Notes: generated from the sequence alone by a model not told the origin. 20,209 bases of DNA from an uncultured Verrucomicrobiota bacterium (GCA_937871685.1 CALMOL010000286.1:1-20209); one strand, 5' to 3'. Shown: positions 1 through 8,517, counted from the stretch's first letter. Numbers and translations are program-made.

Positions 1-1310
1 ACGAGATCCTTCTCTCCGAAAGCCAGGAGCGCATGCTCATCATCGTCAACGCCGGCCGTGAGGAGGATGTGCGCCGCGTCTTTCAGAAATGGGAGCTGCC
101 CCACGCGCACGTCGGCCACGTCACGTCGGATGGCATGATGCGCGTGCGCCACGGCTCGCTCGGCGTGGTGGCGGAAATTCCCGCCAAGCCGCTCGCCGAG
201 GAGGCGCCGCTCTACCACCCGGCCGCCAAGACCCCGCCGCCGCCGCCAAAGCTCGATCTCGACGCGCTGCCGGTCATCTCCCCGCAGGACGCCCTCCCGC
301 GCCTGCTCGCGCACCCGAACGTCGCCTCCAAGCGCTGGATCTACCGCCAATACGACCACACCGTGCGCGCCGGCTGCGTGTCCCCGCCCGGCGCCGGTGC
401 CGCCGTCTTCCACGTCCGCGAGGCCGATCGCCTCCTCGCCGCCACGAGCGATTGCAACGCGCTCTGGTGCCGCATCAACCCCCGCCTCGGCGCCATGCTC
501 GCCATCGCCGAGGCCGCGCGAAACCTCGTGTGCGTCGGCGCGCGCCCCCTGGCCGTCACCGACAACCTCAACTTCGGCAACCCCAACAAGCCGGAGAATT
601 TCTGGCAGCTGCGCGAGTGCGTCGAGGGCCTGGCCGAAGGCTGCCGCGCGTTCGGCACGCCTGTCACCGGCGGCAACGTGAGCCTCTACAACGAGAGCGC
701 CGCCGGCGTCGTCGATCCCACGCCCACCGTGGGCATGGTGGGCCTCATCGACGATGCCGCGCACGTCACCCGCGCCACCTTTCGCGATGCCGGCGACGTC
801 ATCGTCATGGCCGGTCCGATGGGCGGCGGGCTGGGCGGCTCCCAGTTCCTCCTCCAGCTCCACGGGCGCAAGGAAGGGCCGCTGCCGCGCTTCGAGCTGG
901 AGGCCGAGCTGGCCTTGCAGGCCGGGATGCTGGCCATCATCCGCATGGGACTCGTCAAGAGCGCGCACGATTGCTCCAAGGGCGGCCTCGCCGTGACCTT
1001 GGCGGAATGTTGCATCGCCGGCCCGTCGCTCGTCGGCGCGCAGGTCTCCGTAGGCACGCGCAACCGCGATCGCCGCGACGACGACCTCCTCTTCTCCGAG
1101 GGCGCCTCCCGCATCATCTTTACCGCGTCCGCCACCAACGCCGAGGCCGCGATGTCGCTTCTCCGTTGGCGTGGCATCACCTGCCGCCGCCTCGGCACCG
1201 TGGGCGGCAGCGAGCTGGTCATCCACACCGACGTGACCCGCTACGCCTGGCCGCTCGCCGATCTCCACCGCGCCTGGAGCGAGGCCATCCCCGCGCTCAT
1301 GGAGCAATGA
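1..1310 (+). CDS. purL: Phosphoribosylformylglycinamidine synthase subunit PurL (5' end outside window)
   Basis: This is the C-terminal 435 residues of PurL, the ATP-dependent synthetase that turns FGAR plus glutamine-derived ammonia into FGAM, step 4 of purine synthesis. The frame is open from base 3 and begins EILLSESQERML, a hallmark internal PurL segment, so the ATG at 33 is not the start and the true start lies upstream. Further family motifs follow in order: PLAVTDNLNFGNPNKPENFW (about bases 549-606), GTPVTGGNVSLYNES (655-699), PTPTVGMVGLIDD (718-756) and AHDCSKGGLAVTLAE (964-1008). These cover the second AIR-synthase-like ATP/Mg domain and its C-terminal half. No glutaminase domain follows the stop, which suggests the small PurL type that partners separate PurQ and PurS. 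The stop is TGA at 1308. I see no truncation apart from the window edge. Confidence 0.97.
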   Translation, partial: EILLSESQERMLIIVNAGREEDVRRVFQKWELPHAHVGHVTSDGMMRVRHGSLGVVAEIPAKPLAEEAPLYHPAAKTPPPPPKLDLDALPVISPQDALPRLLAHPNVASKRWIYRQYDHTVRAGCVSPPGAGAAVFHVREADRLLAATSDCNALWCRINPRLGAMLAIAEAARNLVCVGARPLAVTDNLNFGNPNKPENFWQLRECVEGLAEGCRAFGTPVTGGNVSLYNESAAGVVDPTPTVGMVGLIDDAAHVTRATFRDAGDVIVMAGPMGGGLGGSQFLLQLHGRKEGPLPRFELEAELALQAGMLAIIRMGLVKSAHDCSKGGLAVTLAECCIAGPSLVGAQVSVGTRNRDRRDDDLLFSEGASRIIFTASATNAEAAMSLLRWRGITCRRLGTVGGSELVIHTDVTRYAWPLADLHRAWSEAIPALMEQ

Positions 1311-1345
1311 CGTTCCTGCATCCAACGTCCCCTCTGGAGTGCGAT

Positions 1346-1507
1346 GCAAGGGAGACAGGATGACAAGATTTCAGGATTCACAGGATCGCGAAAGGAACCT
1401 GCCTCCGTCGGCCCTTCGGCGCGGAGCCGCGCAACGTCAGCTATGTCCCAACCCGCCCTCGCTTGAATCCGGTGAATCCTGAAATCCTGTCATCCTGTCT
1501 CCCTTGC
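1346..1507. repeat. 41-bp inverted repeat made of CAGGAT octamers, 80-nt loop
   Basis: The left arm (1346-1386) and right arm (1467-1507) are reverse complements at 39 of 41 positions. Each arm is a short tandem of octamer-like words: GACAGGAT, GACAAGAT, TTCAGGAT and TCACAGGAT on the left, and ATCCTGAA, ATCCTGTC, ATCCTGTC on the right. The loop contains a further small GC hairpin. The element fills most of the gap between purL and pabA. The right arm ends about 40 nt before the pabA ATG and just before its purine-rich stretch. From memory, runs of this kind (ATCCTGT repeats) are scattered through Verrucomicrobia and other environmental genomes, but I could not check that here. It may act as a transcription attenuator or be a mobile repeat. 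Confidence 0.85.
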
Positions 1508-1548
1508 TCCTCTCCAGGAAAGAGGATTCCCGACTCGTCTTCGCCCCG

Positions 1549-2112
1549 ATGCTCTTCGTCCTCGACAACTATGACTCCTTCACCTGGAACCTCGTCCAAT
1601 ACTTCGGCGAGCTGGGCGCGGACATCGTCGTGAAGCGCAACGACGAGCTGAGCGCCGCCGACGTGGCCGCGCTGCGCCCCGAGCGGATCTGCATCTCCCC
1701 TGGCCCCGGCGCGCCCGGCGAGGCCGGCATCTCGGCCGACCTGATCCGCCAGCTCGGCCCCACCACGCCGATCCTCGGCGTGTGCCTCGGCCACCAGTGC
1801 ATGGGCGAGGTCTTCGGCGGCCGCGTGGTGCGCGCGCCGCGCCTCATGCATGGCAAGACCTCGCCCATCCACCACGATGGCACCGGCGTCTTCGCCGGCC
1901 TGCCCTCGCCCTTCGAGGCCACGCGCTACCACTCCCTCATCGTGGACCCGCCGAGCGTCCCCGCTTGCCTGGAGGTCAACGCCCGCACCGCCGAGGGCGA
2001 GATCATGGGCCTGCGCCACCGCGAGCACCCCATCCACGGCGTGCAATTCCACCCCGAGAGCATCCTCACCGCCGAGGGCAAGCGGCTCCTCGCCAACTTC
2101 CTCGCGCTGTGA
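1549..2112 (+). CDS. pabA: Aminodeoxychorismate/anthranilate synthase glutaminase component (PabA/TrpG)
   Basis: This 187-residue class I glutamine amidotransferase releases ammonia from glutamine for the chorismate-using partner, giving 4-amino-4-deoxychorismate (folate) or anthranilate (tryptophan). It has the family start LDNYDSFTWNL, the oxyanion-loop motif SPGPGAP (residues 50-56), the nucleophile Cys79 in ILGVCLGHQ, and the His168-x-Glu170 pair in GVQFHPES. The length is normal for a free-standing subunit. I chose the ATG at 1549 because homology starts there. An earlier TTG at 1504 adds 15 residues that do not look like the family and has no ribosome site. A purine-rich AGGAAAGAGGA lies about 22 nt upstream of the ATG, further than ideal. 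The stop overlaps the folB start (GTGA), so the two are probably coupled. That neighbour favours pabA, although amphibolic use in tryptophan synthesis is possible. Confidence 0.93.
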   Translation: MLFVLDNYDSFTWNLVQYFGELGADIVVKRNDELSAADVAALRPERICISPGPGAPGEAGISADLIRQLGPTTPILGVCLGHQCMGEVFGGRVVRAPRLMHGKTSPIHHDGTGVFAGLPSPFEATRYHSLIVDPPSVPACLEVNARTAEGEIMGLRHREHPIHGVQFHPESILTAEGKRLLANFLAL

Positions 2113-2501
2113 GCGCGTCCGACGAGGCCGCCGCCCCGGGAGCCAGGCCCGACCGCGTCTTCGTCCGCGGCCTGGAAGTCTTCGCCGCCATCGGCGTGCC
2201 GGATGCCGAGCGCCGGCGTCCCCAGCGCCTCGAGGTGGACGTGGAGATCATCCCCGCCGGCTCTTTCGCCACGATGGCAGACGACGTTGCGCGCACCGTC
2301 GATTACTCCGCCGTCGCCCGCCGGGTGCGGGCCGAGGCGGCGGTCCGTCCGCGTCGCCTCATCGAGACGCTCGCCGACGAGTTGGCGGCTCTCCTTCTCG
2401 CGGAGTTCTCCGCCGCGGCGGTGACGGTCGAGATCCGCAAATTCGTGCTTCCCCGCTGTGCCCACGTGGCGGTGCGCGCCGAGCGCAGTCGGGAAGCGTA
2501 A
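2109..2501 (+). CDS. folB: Dihydroneopterin aldolase (FolB)
   Basis: This 130-residue FolB-family protein cleaves 7,8-dihydroneopterin to 6-hydroxymethyl-7,8-dihydropterin and glycolaldehyde in folate synthesis. It shows the family layout: VRGLEVFAAIGVPDAERRRPQ (residues 19-39, with a probable catalytic Glu34), TVDYSAVA (Tyr66), RRLIETLADELA, and VTVEIRKFVLP with Lys111 in the position of the catalytic lysine. The start is GTG at 2109, overlapping the pabA stop by 4 nt. The frame remains open well upstream, but only as an overlap inside pabA with no family similarity. The first 15 residues are a low-complexity extension that is not part of the fold. FolX, the dihydroneopterin triphosphate epimerase relative, is an alternative. 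The operon with pabA supports the folate role. A terminator follows at about 2586. Confidence 0.9.
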   Translation: MSASDEAAAPGARPDRVFVRGLEVFAAIGVPDAERRRPQRLEVDVEIIPAGSFATMADDVARTVDYSAVARRVRAEAAVRPRRLIETLADELAALLLAEFSAAAVTVEIRKFVLPRCAHVAVRAERSREA

Positions 2502-2516
2502 ACTTTTCCGATGTAA

Positions 2517-2553
2517 GCGACGGACGGCACAAGGGCTCCATGCCTTCCGTCGC
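2517..2553. other. Hairpin downstream of folB
   Basis: The arms at 2517-2528 and 2542-2553 pair at 11 of 12 positions around a 13-nt loop. No T-tract follows, so this is more likely an mRNA 3'-end stabilising stem than the terminator, which lies 30 nt further on. Confidence 0.45.
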
Positions 2554-2585
2554 CAATTTGCGGCATCCGCCGGGAAAGGTTCGAG

Positions 2586-2611
2586 ACCCATTCTTGGGTC
2601 ATGTTTTTTTC
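2586..2611 (+). terminator. Intrinsic terminator of the pabA-folB unit
   Basis: A perfect 6-bp stem, GACCCA (2586-2591) with TGGGTC (2596-2601), closes a TTCT loop. After three bases it is followed by seven consecutive T residues (2605-2611). It sits 85 nt after the folB stop and separates the metabolic block from the surface-protein genes. Confidence 0.75.
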
Positions 2612-2636
2612 GGCGGCGTCGCGCAAAGAGGGCCGC

Positions 2637-2672
2637 TTTTCGCTTGCGGTTGATATGACACCGGCGATAACC
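2637..2672 (+). promoter_or_regulatory. Putative promoter of the 1502-aa surface protein gene
   Basis: The sequence CTTTTC-GCTTGC (GCTTGC at 2643-2648) is followed after exactly 18 nt by GATAAC (2667-2672). Read as a sigma-70-like site, it gives a TTGCGG -35, a 16-nt spacer and a GATAAC -10. It lies just after the folB terminator. The same arrangement occurs before three other secreted-protein genes in this window. The implied 5' leader is about 125 nt. Confidence 0.5.
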
Positions 2673-2801
2673 GGCGCGCATTATCTGCCGCTTGTCGTTC
2701 ATGCCCTCTTCTGCCGTTTGTTCTTCTCGCAGGGAGGGGGTGTCGAATCATGGCCCAGGCACCGATGGCGCGGCAGCGCGCGTTTTCCCCCCCTGATCTT
2801 T

Positions 2802-5800
2802 ATGCGTTTGCCCGCCCCGCTCATTCGCCTTTCGCTTCTCGCCGCCCTGTTCGCGGTCCCGCCCACCGCGTCGATGGCCCAGGGCGACCGCGTCAACCAG
2901 CCGCCCGCAGGCGCGATGCTGATGGAGCGCGTCGAGAAGCCTCGAAGCTTGTCCCCCGCTTCAAAGCCGGACGGGGGCGCGGCCAACCCATCCGTCGTCG
3001 AGCCCCTGCCGAACGCGATCACCGCTACGAATAACTACGCCTTCGGCACGATCACCACCGGTTCGCTCACCGACATGAGCGCCAGCACCACCACGCTGCT
3101 CAGCCCGGACGTTGACGACACCGCCTCCGCGGTCACCAGCATCGGCTTCGATTTCTTCTTCCAGGGCGTGCGCTACACGCAGTTCAGCGTGAACGACAAC
3201 GGCGTGCTGCGCCTCGGCGGCGTCGCCCAGACCGCCACTCCCTACAAGCCGCTGGCGCAGGCCGGCCTGCCGATCATCACCGCCTACGGCGCCGACCAGC
3301 GCACCCATGTGGGCGACGGCAAGGTCCACTACAAGGTCATCGGCGCGGCGCCGAATCGCGTGCTGGTGGTCGAGTGGCTGAACAACCAATCCTACTTCAG
3401 CGGCACCAGCGGCACGGCCGACCTGACCTACCAAGTCCGCTTGGCGGAGACCACCGGCGTCATCGAGTTCGCCTACGGCCGCATGACCATGGGCACGTCG
3501 GGGGCCGGCTCCACTAGCTCGCGTGACCCGAACATCGGCTTCTCCTCCGGCAGCACGGCGGGCACGGTCGGCTCCGTGGCAGCGCCGCAGTCCGGCACGC
3601 CCGCGCCGACCTTCGACGGCGCCTCGGCCACGCCCGTCGCCAACCTCAACACCGCCGGGCCGATCACGGTGCTCTCGTCCGCGGCCAATCGCTCGCGCCG
3701 CGTCTTCACCTTCGCGCCGCCCACGCCCACGGCGCCGACAAACCTGACCTTCACCGCGGTCACGCAGGGCGGGATGACGCTCAACTGGACCGACTCCGCC
3801 GACGAGCAGTCCTACGCCATTTATCGTTCCACCGACGGCGTCAACTACGCCTTCGACGGCATTGCCGCCCAAAACGCCATCTCCTACGCGGTCAGCGGCC
3901 TGGCGCTCAACACGACGTATTTCTGGCGCGTCTTCGCGGTCTCGGAAGGAGCCCTGAGCACGGCGCTGGCCGGCAGCCAGGCCACGGCGCCGCCGGGCAG
4001 CGTGTCCGCGACCGCCACGGGCGGAAATTGGAGCGCCACCGCGACGTGGACGGGCGGCGTGGTGCCCACGGCCAATGACAGCGTCACGATCCCGAGCGGC
4101 GCCACGGTCACCATCGACACGGCGGCCGCCGCCTACTCCGTCTCGGTCGCCGGCATCCTCCAGTTCGAGCCGACGACGGCGCGCGCGCTGGTCGTGGGAA
4201 CCGGCGTCACCGTGCAGGGCGGCGCCACGCTGCGGTCCAGCCTCACGGGCACGGTCACGGCCCACGGCCTCTCGCTGGGCGGCAGCCTGACCAACGGCGG
4301 CACGCTCGACCTCTCGACCAACGGCAACGCCGCGGGCGCGGGCCTCACCTTCACCGGCACGGCCAGCGCCACCTTCGGCGGCACCGGCGCCACCACGAAC
4401 GTGCGCACGATCACGGTCAACAAGGGCGCGAGCAGCGCGAGCCTCCTCGAGCTGAACCCGACGAGCTTCACCGTGCGCGGCGTCACCACCGACACCGTCG
4501 TGGGCGGCTGGCTGGCCCTGAGCAACGGCACGCTCAAGCTTTCCGGCACCTTCGCCGGCACGAGCCGCGTCTTCGGCCTGGCCACCTACTCGATCCCGGC
4601 CACCGCCGGTTTCTGGCTGAACAACCCGAACTACGTCGTCGCCGCCCAAACCGGCAACGCGACGAACGCCGGGCTACTGCGGATCTCGCAGGGCATTTTC
4701 AATCACGGCACCTCCGCCGGCGACGCGGTGCGCAGCGGCGCCGGGGCCGTCTTCACGATCGAGGGCGGCACGGTCAACTGCGCCGGCCAGTTCAGCCCGC
4801 AGGACGCCGTGACCTACAACCAGAGCGGCGGCACGCTCAACGTGGGCCTCGTGGGCAACACCGGCAGCGACTTCGGCACCTTCGAGCTCTACTCGACCTC
4901 CGCGGTCTTCAGCATGACCGGCGGCACGATCAACGTCGTCCAGGCCTGCACCGGCGCCACCCAGGTGGACTTCCGAAACCGCGCCGTCGTCGCGGCTGTC
5001 GGCGGCACGCTGCGGGTGGGCACCGGCGCCACGGCCACGAAGTTCTCCTTCACCGTGAGCGGCGGCCTTCCCACCTTTATCCTCGACGGCACCACGAACG
5101 GCAAGACGGCCACCGCGGCCGGCACGGTGAACCTGTTCGGCTCCACCACGATCAGCGCCGGCAGCACCTTCGTGATCAACGGCCAATCCTGCTTCATCTA
5201 CGGCCCCACCTTCACCAACAACGGCACCCTGACCGGCACGGCGGCCAGCACGCGCTTCTACTTTGCGGGCGGCCTGGGCGCCACCACCTACGCCGGCACC
5301 GGCACGGTTACCACGCCGCTCCTCGCCTTCGAGGTGGACAACGTCGCGGGCGTCACCCTCGCCCCTTCGGTCAACCCCATCGTCACGCTGCGCGTCAACG
5401 ATTTCTCCGGCGGCATCACCGGCTCCGGCAAGCTCACCGTCGGCAGCGGCGGCACCACCGCCGCGGTCATCCAGCTCGGCACCTCCAGTCCCACCCAGGT
5501 GGTGAGTGGCTTCGACGCGCCCCCGGTCTTCAACCCCGGCACCGGCGGGGTAAGCCTGCTCTACGCCCCCGAGCTGACCGGCCGCGCCACCGGCAACGAG
5601 ATGCCGCCCTCGCGCACCTTGAACCTCCTGAGCATCAGCAACCCGAACCCCGTCACCATCGCCGGCGGCGACGTGACGGTGAACGGCACGGCGGCCGGCG
5701 CGCTCGCCCTCGGCGCGGCGCGCGTGATCACCGGGGCGAACACGCTCTCCTTCAACTCGGCGGCCGGCACCGTCACGCGCACCACCGGCTACGTGGACGG

Positions 5801-7310
5801 CAACTTCCGGAAATCCTACGCCGGCGCCGCCAGCAAGATCTTCGAAGTCGGCACGGCCAACGGCTACTCGCCCGTCACGGTGAACGCGACGGCCGGCACC
5901 TTCCCCGCGGATGTCACCGTCGCCGCCAAGCAGGGCGTCGCGCCCTTCGTGAGCGGGATTCCGAGCGCCCTCGCGCGCTCGTGGACGCTCCTCGCGCCGG
6001 CCGGCCTCACCGCCAGCCTGACTTTCAACTACCTGGCCACCGATGTGACCGGCAACGCGGCCAACTACCGGTTCTTCAAGAACGTGTCCGGCACGGTCGC
6101 GGTCATCCCGCCGAGCGCCACGCCCACCACCACTTCCGCCCTGTTGAACGGAGCGACGGCGATTGCCGGCGACTGGACGCTTGCCGAGCCGGTGCCCGCC
6201 ATCGCAGTTGCTGACGGCGCTGCGCCGCTCACCGACGGCGCCTCCACCGTGGACTTCGGTTCCTCGCCCGTGAGCACGGGCGCGCCACGCACCTTCACGA
6301 TCACGAACCCCGGCTCGGCCAGCCTCACCCTCGGCGCGATCACCGTGGACGGCGCGAACTCGGCCGATTTCGTCGCCAGCGCGCCCGGCAGCTCCACCGT
6401 CGCGCCCGGCGGGTCCACCACGTTCACGGTCACGTTCACCCCCTCGGCCACGGGCGGGCGTGGTCCCGCCGCGGTGCACCTCGCCTCCAACGTGAGTGGC
6501 GCCGCGAACCCCTTCGACTTCTTCCTCGCCGGCACCGGCTTGGGCGTCGCCCCGCTCATCGCTTCGGCGAATTCCACGCTCTTCCAGCTCAATGCCGCCG
6601 GCTCCTTCCAGGTGATGGCTTCCGGCTCGCCCGCGCCCACCTTCTCGGCCACCGGCACGCCGCCGGCCGGCGTAGGCTTCACCGCCGGCGGCCTGCTTTC
6701 CGGCACGCCAATGGTCGGCGGCACCTTCCCCCTCACCCTCACGGCTTCCAACGGCGTCGCGCCCAACGCCGCGCAGACCTTCACCCTCACCGTGATGCGC
6801 CCGCCCGTGGCCGGCGCCGACGCCCTCGCCACGCGCCGCAACACGGCGGCCACGGTCACCACGGCCCGCCTGCGCGCGAATGACTCCGATCCCGACGGCG
6901 ACCCGACCGCCATCACCAGCGTTTCCGGCTCCTCCTCGCAGGGCGGCACCGTGGCCCTTTCCGGCAACGCCGTGACCTACACCCCCGCCACCGGCTTCAC
7001 CGGCGCCGACTCCTTCACCTACCAGCTCGCCGATGGCCGCGGCGGCTTCGCCACCGGCACCGTGAGCGTCACCGTCACGGCCGGCGACGAGCAACCGCTC
7101 CGCACCGAGTCCATCACGATGAGCGGTGGCAGCGTCACCCTCGTCTATGCCGGCGTGCCCGGCTACGCCTACCAGGTGCAGTATCAGGACACCATGGCCG
7201 GCCCGTGGACCAACGCCGGCCCGCCCATCACCGCCGACAGCACCGGCCGCGTCACCTACACGGACCCCAATCCGCCGGCCAGCCGCTTCTACCGCGCCAT
7301 CGTGCCGTGA
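2802..7310 (+). CDS. Large secreted multidomain surface protein with FN3, G8-like and Ig-like modules
   Basis: This is a 1502-residue exported protein. The start at 2802 was chosen because it gives a clean signal peptide (MRLPAPLIRLSLLAALFAVPP, cleavage near SMAQ, about residue 27). The open frame runs further upstream, but only through the terminator and promoter. Visible parts: residues ~70-308, a beta-rich N-terminal domain of the type seen in secreted Bacteroidota/Verrucomicrobiota proteins (ITSIGFDFFF-like); ~309-395, fibronectin III; ~403-500, a G8-like start (GNWSATATWTGGVVPTANDS); ~500-1130, Gly/Thr/Asn-rich beta-helix-like repeats; ~1150-1246, an ASH/choice-of-anchor D domain (VDFGSSPVSTG); ~1250-1335, a putative Ig (He_PIG-like) domain; ~1334-1428, a cadherin-like VCBS module (ANDSDPDGD, DSFTYQLADG); ~1428-1502, the terminal YQVQYQDT...FYRAIVP domain. 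There is no PEP-CTERM anchor. The role is probably adhesion or glycan binding; no catalytic motif was seen. Confidence 0.9.
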   Translation: MRLPAPLIRLSLLAALFAVPPTASMAQGDRVNQPPAGAMLMERVEKPRSLSPASKPDGGAANPSVVEPLPNAITATNNYAFGTITTGSLTDMSASTTTLLSPDVDDTASAVTSIGFDFFFQGVRYTQFSVNDNGVLRLGGVAQTATPYKPLAQAGLPIITAYGADQRTHVGDGKVHYKVIGAAPNRVLVVEWLNNQSYFSGTSGTADLTYQVRLAETTGVIEFAYGRMTMGTSGAGSTSSRDPNIGFSSGSTAGTVGSVAAPQSGTPAPTFDGASATPVANLNTAGPITVLSSAANRSRRVFTFAPPTPTAPTNLTFTAVTQGGMTLNWTDSADEQSYAIYRSTDGVNYAFDGIAAQNAISYAVSGLALNTTYFWRVFAVSEGALSTALAGSQATAPPGSVSATATGGNWSATATWTGGVVPTANDSVTIPSGATVTIDTAAAAYSVSVAGILQFEPTTARALVVGTGVTVQGGATLRSSLTGTVTAHGLSLGGSLTNGGTLDLSTNGNAAGAGLTFTGTASATFGGTGATTNVRTITVNKGASSASLLELNPTSFTVRGVTTDTVVGGWLALSNGTLKLSGTFAGTSRVFGLATYSIPATAGFWLNNPNYVVAAQTGNATNAGLLRISQGIFNHGTSAGDAVRSGAGAVFTIEGGTVNCAGQFSPQDAVTYNQSGGTLNVGLVGNTGSDFGTFELYSTSAVFSMTGGTINVVQACTGATQVDFRNRAVVAAVGGTLRVGTGATATKFSFTVSGGLPTFILDGTTNGKTATAAGTVNLFGSTTISAGSTFVINGQSCFIYGPTFTNNGTLTGTAASTRFYFAGGLGATTYAGTGTVTTPLLAFEVDNVAGVTLAPSVNPIVTLRVNDFSGGITGSGKLTVGSGGTTAAVIQLGTSSPTQVVSGFDAPPVFNPGTGGVSLLYAPELTGRATGNEMPPSRTLNLLSISNPNPVTIAGGDVTVNGTAAGALALGAARVITGANTLSFNSAAGTVTRTTGYVDGNFRKSYAGAASKIFEVGTANGYSPVTVNATAGTFPADVTVAAKQGVAPFVSGIPSALARSWTLLAPAGLTASLTFNYLATDVTGNAANYRFFKNVSGTVAVIPPSATPTTTSALLNGATAIAGDWTLAEPVPAIAVADGAAPLTDGASTVDFGSSPVSTGAPRTFTITNPGSASLTLGAITVDGANSADFVASAPGSSTVAPGGSTTFTVTFTPSATGGRGPAAVHLASNVSGAANPFDFFLAGTGLGVAPLIASANSTLFQLNAAGSFQVMASGSPAPTFSATGTPPAGVGFTAGGLLSGTPMVGGTFPLTLTASNGVAPNAAQTFTLTVMRPPVAGADALATRRNTAATVTTARLRANDSDPDGDPTAITSVSGSSSQGGTVALSGNAVTYTPATGFTGADSFTYQLADGRGGFATGTVSVTVTAGDEQPLRTESITMSGGSVTLVYAGVPGYAYQVQYQDTMAGPWTNAGPPITADSTGRVTYTDPNPPASRFYRAIVP

Positions 7311-7350
7311 CCTTGCCGCCGCCGCCAGAAGCCTTCCCGCCTCCGAAGCC

Positions 7351-8082
7351 ATGAAGCTTTTCCCCCGCCTCCTCGCTCCCGCGGCTGCCCTCCTGTCTCT
7401 CGGCGCCGCCGCTCCCCTCGGCGCGCAGTCGATCACCGAGAACCACTTCCAAGCGGTCAACCTCACCATCGCCGACAACTCCATCATCGGAGCGTCCTCC
7501 ACCCAGACCTTCGGCCCAGGCATCGGCGACACGGCAGTCTTCTCGATCACGCAGGTTACCGTCACCCTCAACATCACTGGAGGCTTCAACGGCGACTACT
7601 ACGCCTACCTCCAGCACACCGACCCGAGCGGCAACTCCACCATCGCCATCCTGCTGAACCGCTCTGGCCGCACTTCCACCAATCTCGACGGCTACCTCGA
7701 TGCCGGCCTGAGCAACGTGGTCTTCTCCGACGCCGCGGCCAACGGTGACATCCATCTCTACCAAAGCGTGGTGAACCCGAGCGGCGCCGCCCTCACCGGC
7801 ACCTGGCAGCCCGACGCGCGCGCCGTCAACCCGGCCACCGCCACCGACGCCGCCACGCGCTCCGCTTTTTTGAGCGCCTTCACCGGCGCCGACGCTCACG
7901 GCGCTTGGACGCTCTTCGTCGCCGACTTCGCCGCCGGCGGCCAGGGCATCTTCGTGGACTGGAACCTGACGATTACCGGCGTCCCCGAGCCCGGCACCGT
8001 GGCCGTCGGCGCGCTGCTCCTCGGCGCCCTCGCTTGGCATCAGCGAAGGCGCTTCGCGCGCCAAGGCCCCCCGAAGTCTTGA
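7351..8082 (+). CDS. PEP-CTERM protein with proprotein-convertase P-like domain
   Basis: This 243-residue protein starts at 7351, 40 nt after the large surface gene, and is probably co-transcribed with it. The N-terminus MKLFPRLLAPAAALLSLGAA is a signal peptide, with cleavage near GAQ (residue 26). Residues ~64-209 look like a P-domain beta sandwich: ITQVTVTLNITGGFNGDYYAYL, then near the end GAWTLFVADFAAGGQGIFVDW. P-domains usually follow subtilisin/kexin-like or other secreted proteases, but no protease is present here. The C-terminus (residues 211-234) is a full sorting signal: VPEP, a hydrophobic segment and AWHQRRR. By family knowledge an exosortase would recognise and process this signal at the envelope. 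No ribosome site is evident. The function is unknown, perhaps calcium-dependent binding. Confidence 0.87.
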   Translation: MKLFPRLLAPAAALLSLGAAAPLGAQSITENHFQAVNLTIADNSIIGASSTQTFGPGIGDTAVFSITQVTVTLNITGGFNGDYYAYLQHTDPSGNSTIAILLNRSGRTSTNLDGYLDAGLSNVVFSDAAANGDIHLYQSVVNPSGAALTGTWQPDARAVNPATATDAATRSAFLSAFTGADAHGAWTLFVADFAAGGQGIFVDWNLTITGVPEPGTVAVGALLLGALAWHQRRRFARQGPPKS

Positions 8083-8176
8083 GCCGCGAGGAACCCCGCG
8101 CCGGCCCCGTTCACGCCGCCTGAGCGGGTGCGACCAAGGATCTCGGTGAACGCCTCCGTGCCGCGGAGCGACACCT

Positions 8177-8500
8177 GCCGGTAGCCGGGGGTTTCCAACC
8201 CTTGGCTTTACCCACATTTCTCGGGTGGCCCGAGGCCCGGAGAGCCGGCCGGAGATTAGCCGGTGGCGCCAGCCACCGGAACCTGCCCCACCCGGACCTG
8301 TGCCCCGGAGGGGCGCCGGAGGCACCCGGCCAGCGGGCTTCCAGTTCCTGCTTCCTCCGCCGCCCCTCCGGGGCGGGCAGTCAGAGGGGGCGCTTTCCGG
8401 TGGCTGGCGCCACCGGCTAATGTCCTCTGCCCCTCCGGGGCGGGCCGAACCGCACCCGAAAAGATGTGTGCAACGTCAAGGGATGGAAACCCCCGGACCC
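8177..8500. repeat. Nested ~325-bp imperfect inverted repeat with perfect 25-bp core arms
   Basis: The arms 8256-8280 and 8396-8420 are perfect 25-bp reverse complements, and each also folds on itself (CCGGTGGC / GCCACCGG, 4-nt loop). Similarity continues outward. The left arm from about 8177 (CCGGTAGCCGGGGGTTTCC) matches the complement of the right arm to about 8500 (GGATGGAAACCCCCGG), with indels between. GCCCCGGAGGGGC at 8302-8314 has its reverse complement at 8362-8374 and again at 8429-8441. The element lies between two convergent genes and resembles a REP/BIME-type unit or a MITE. No coding frame in it looks real. Confidence 0.8.
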
Positions 8501-8517
8501 TGCCCCCCAAGCAAGCC

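Noticed and set aside
33..1310. ATG at 33 as the purL start
   Set aside because: The frame is open to the window edge and the preceding codons encode the conserved EILLSESQER segment.
1441..2052. 203-codon minus-strand frame opposite pabA
   Set aside because: It is antisense to a well-supported glutaminase and is His/Ala/Gly-rich low-complexity sequence.
2961..7589. Two long antisense frames (562 and 971 codons) on the minus strand under the 1502-residue gene
   Set aside because: They are the same composition artefact of high GC at third positions. They are Arg/Gly/Ala-rich with no domains, and the second runs on into the neighbouring P-domain gene.
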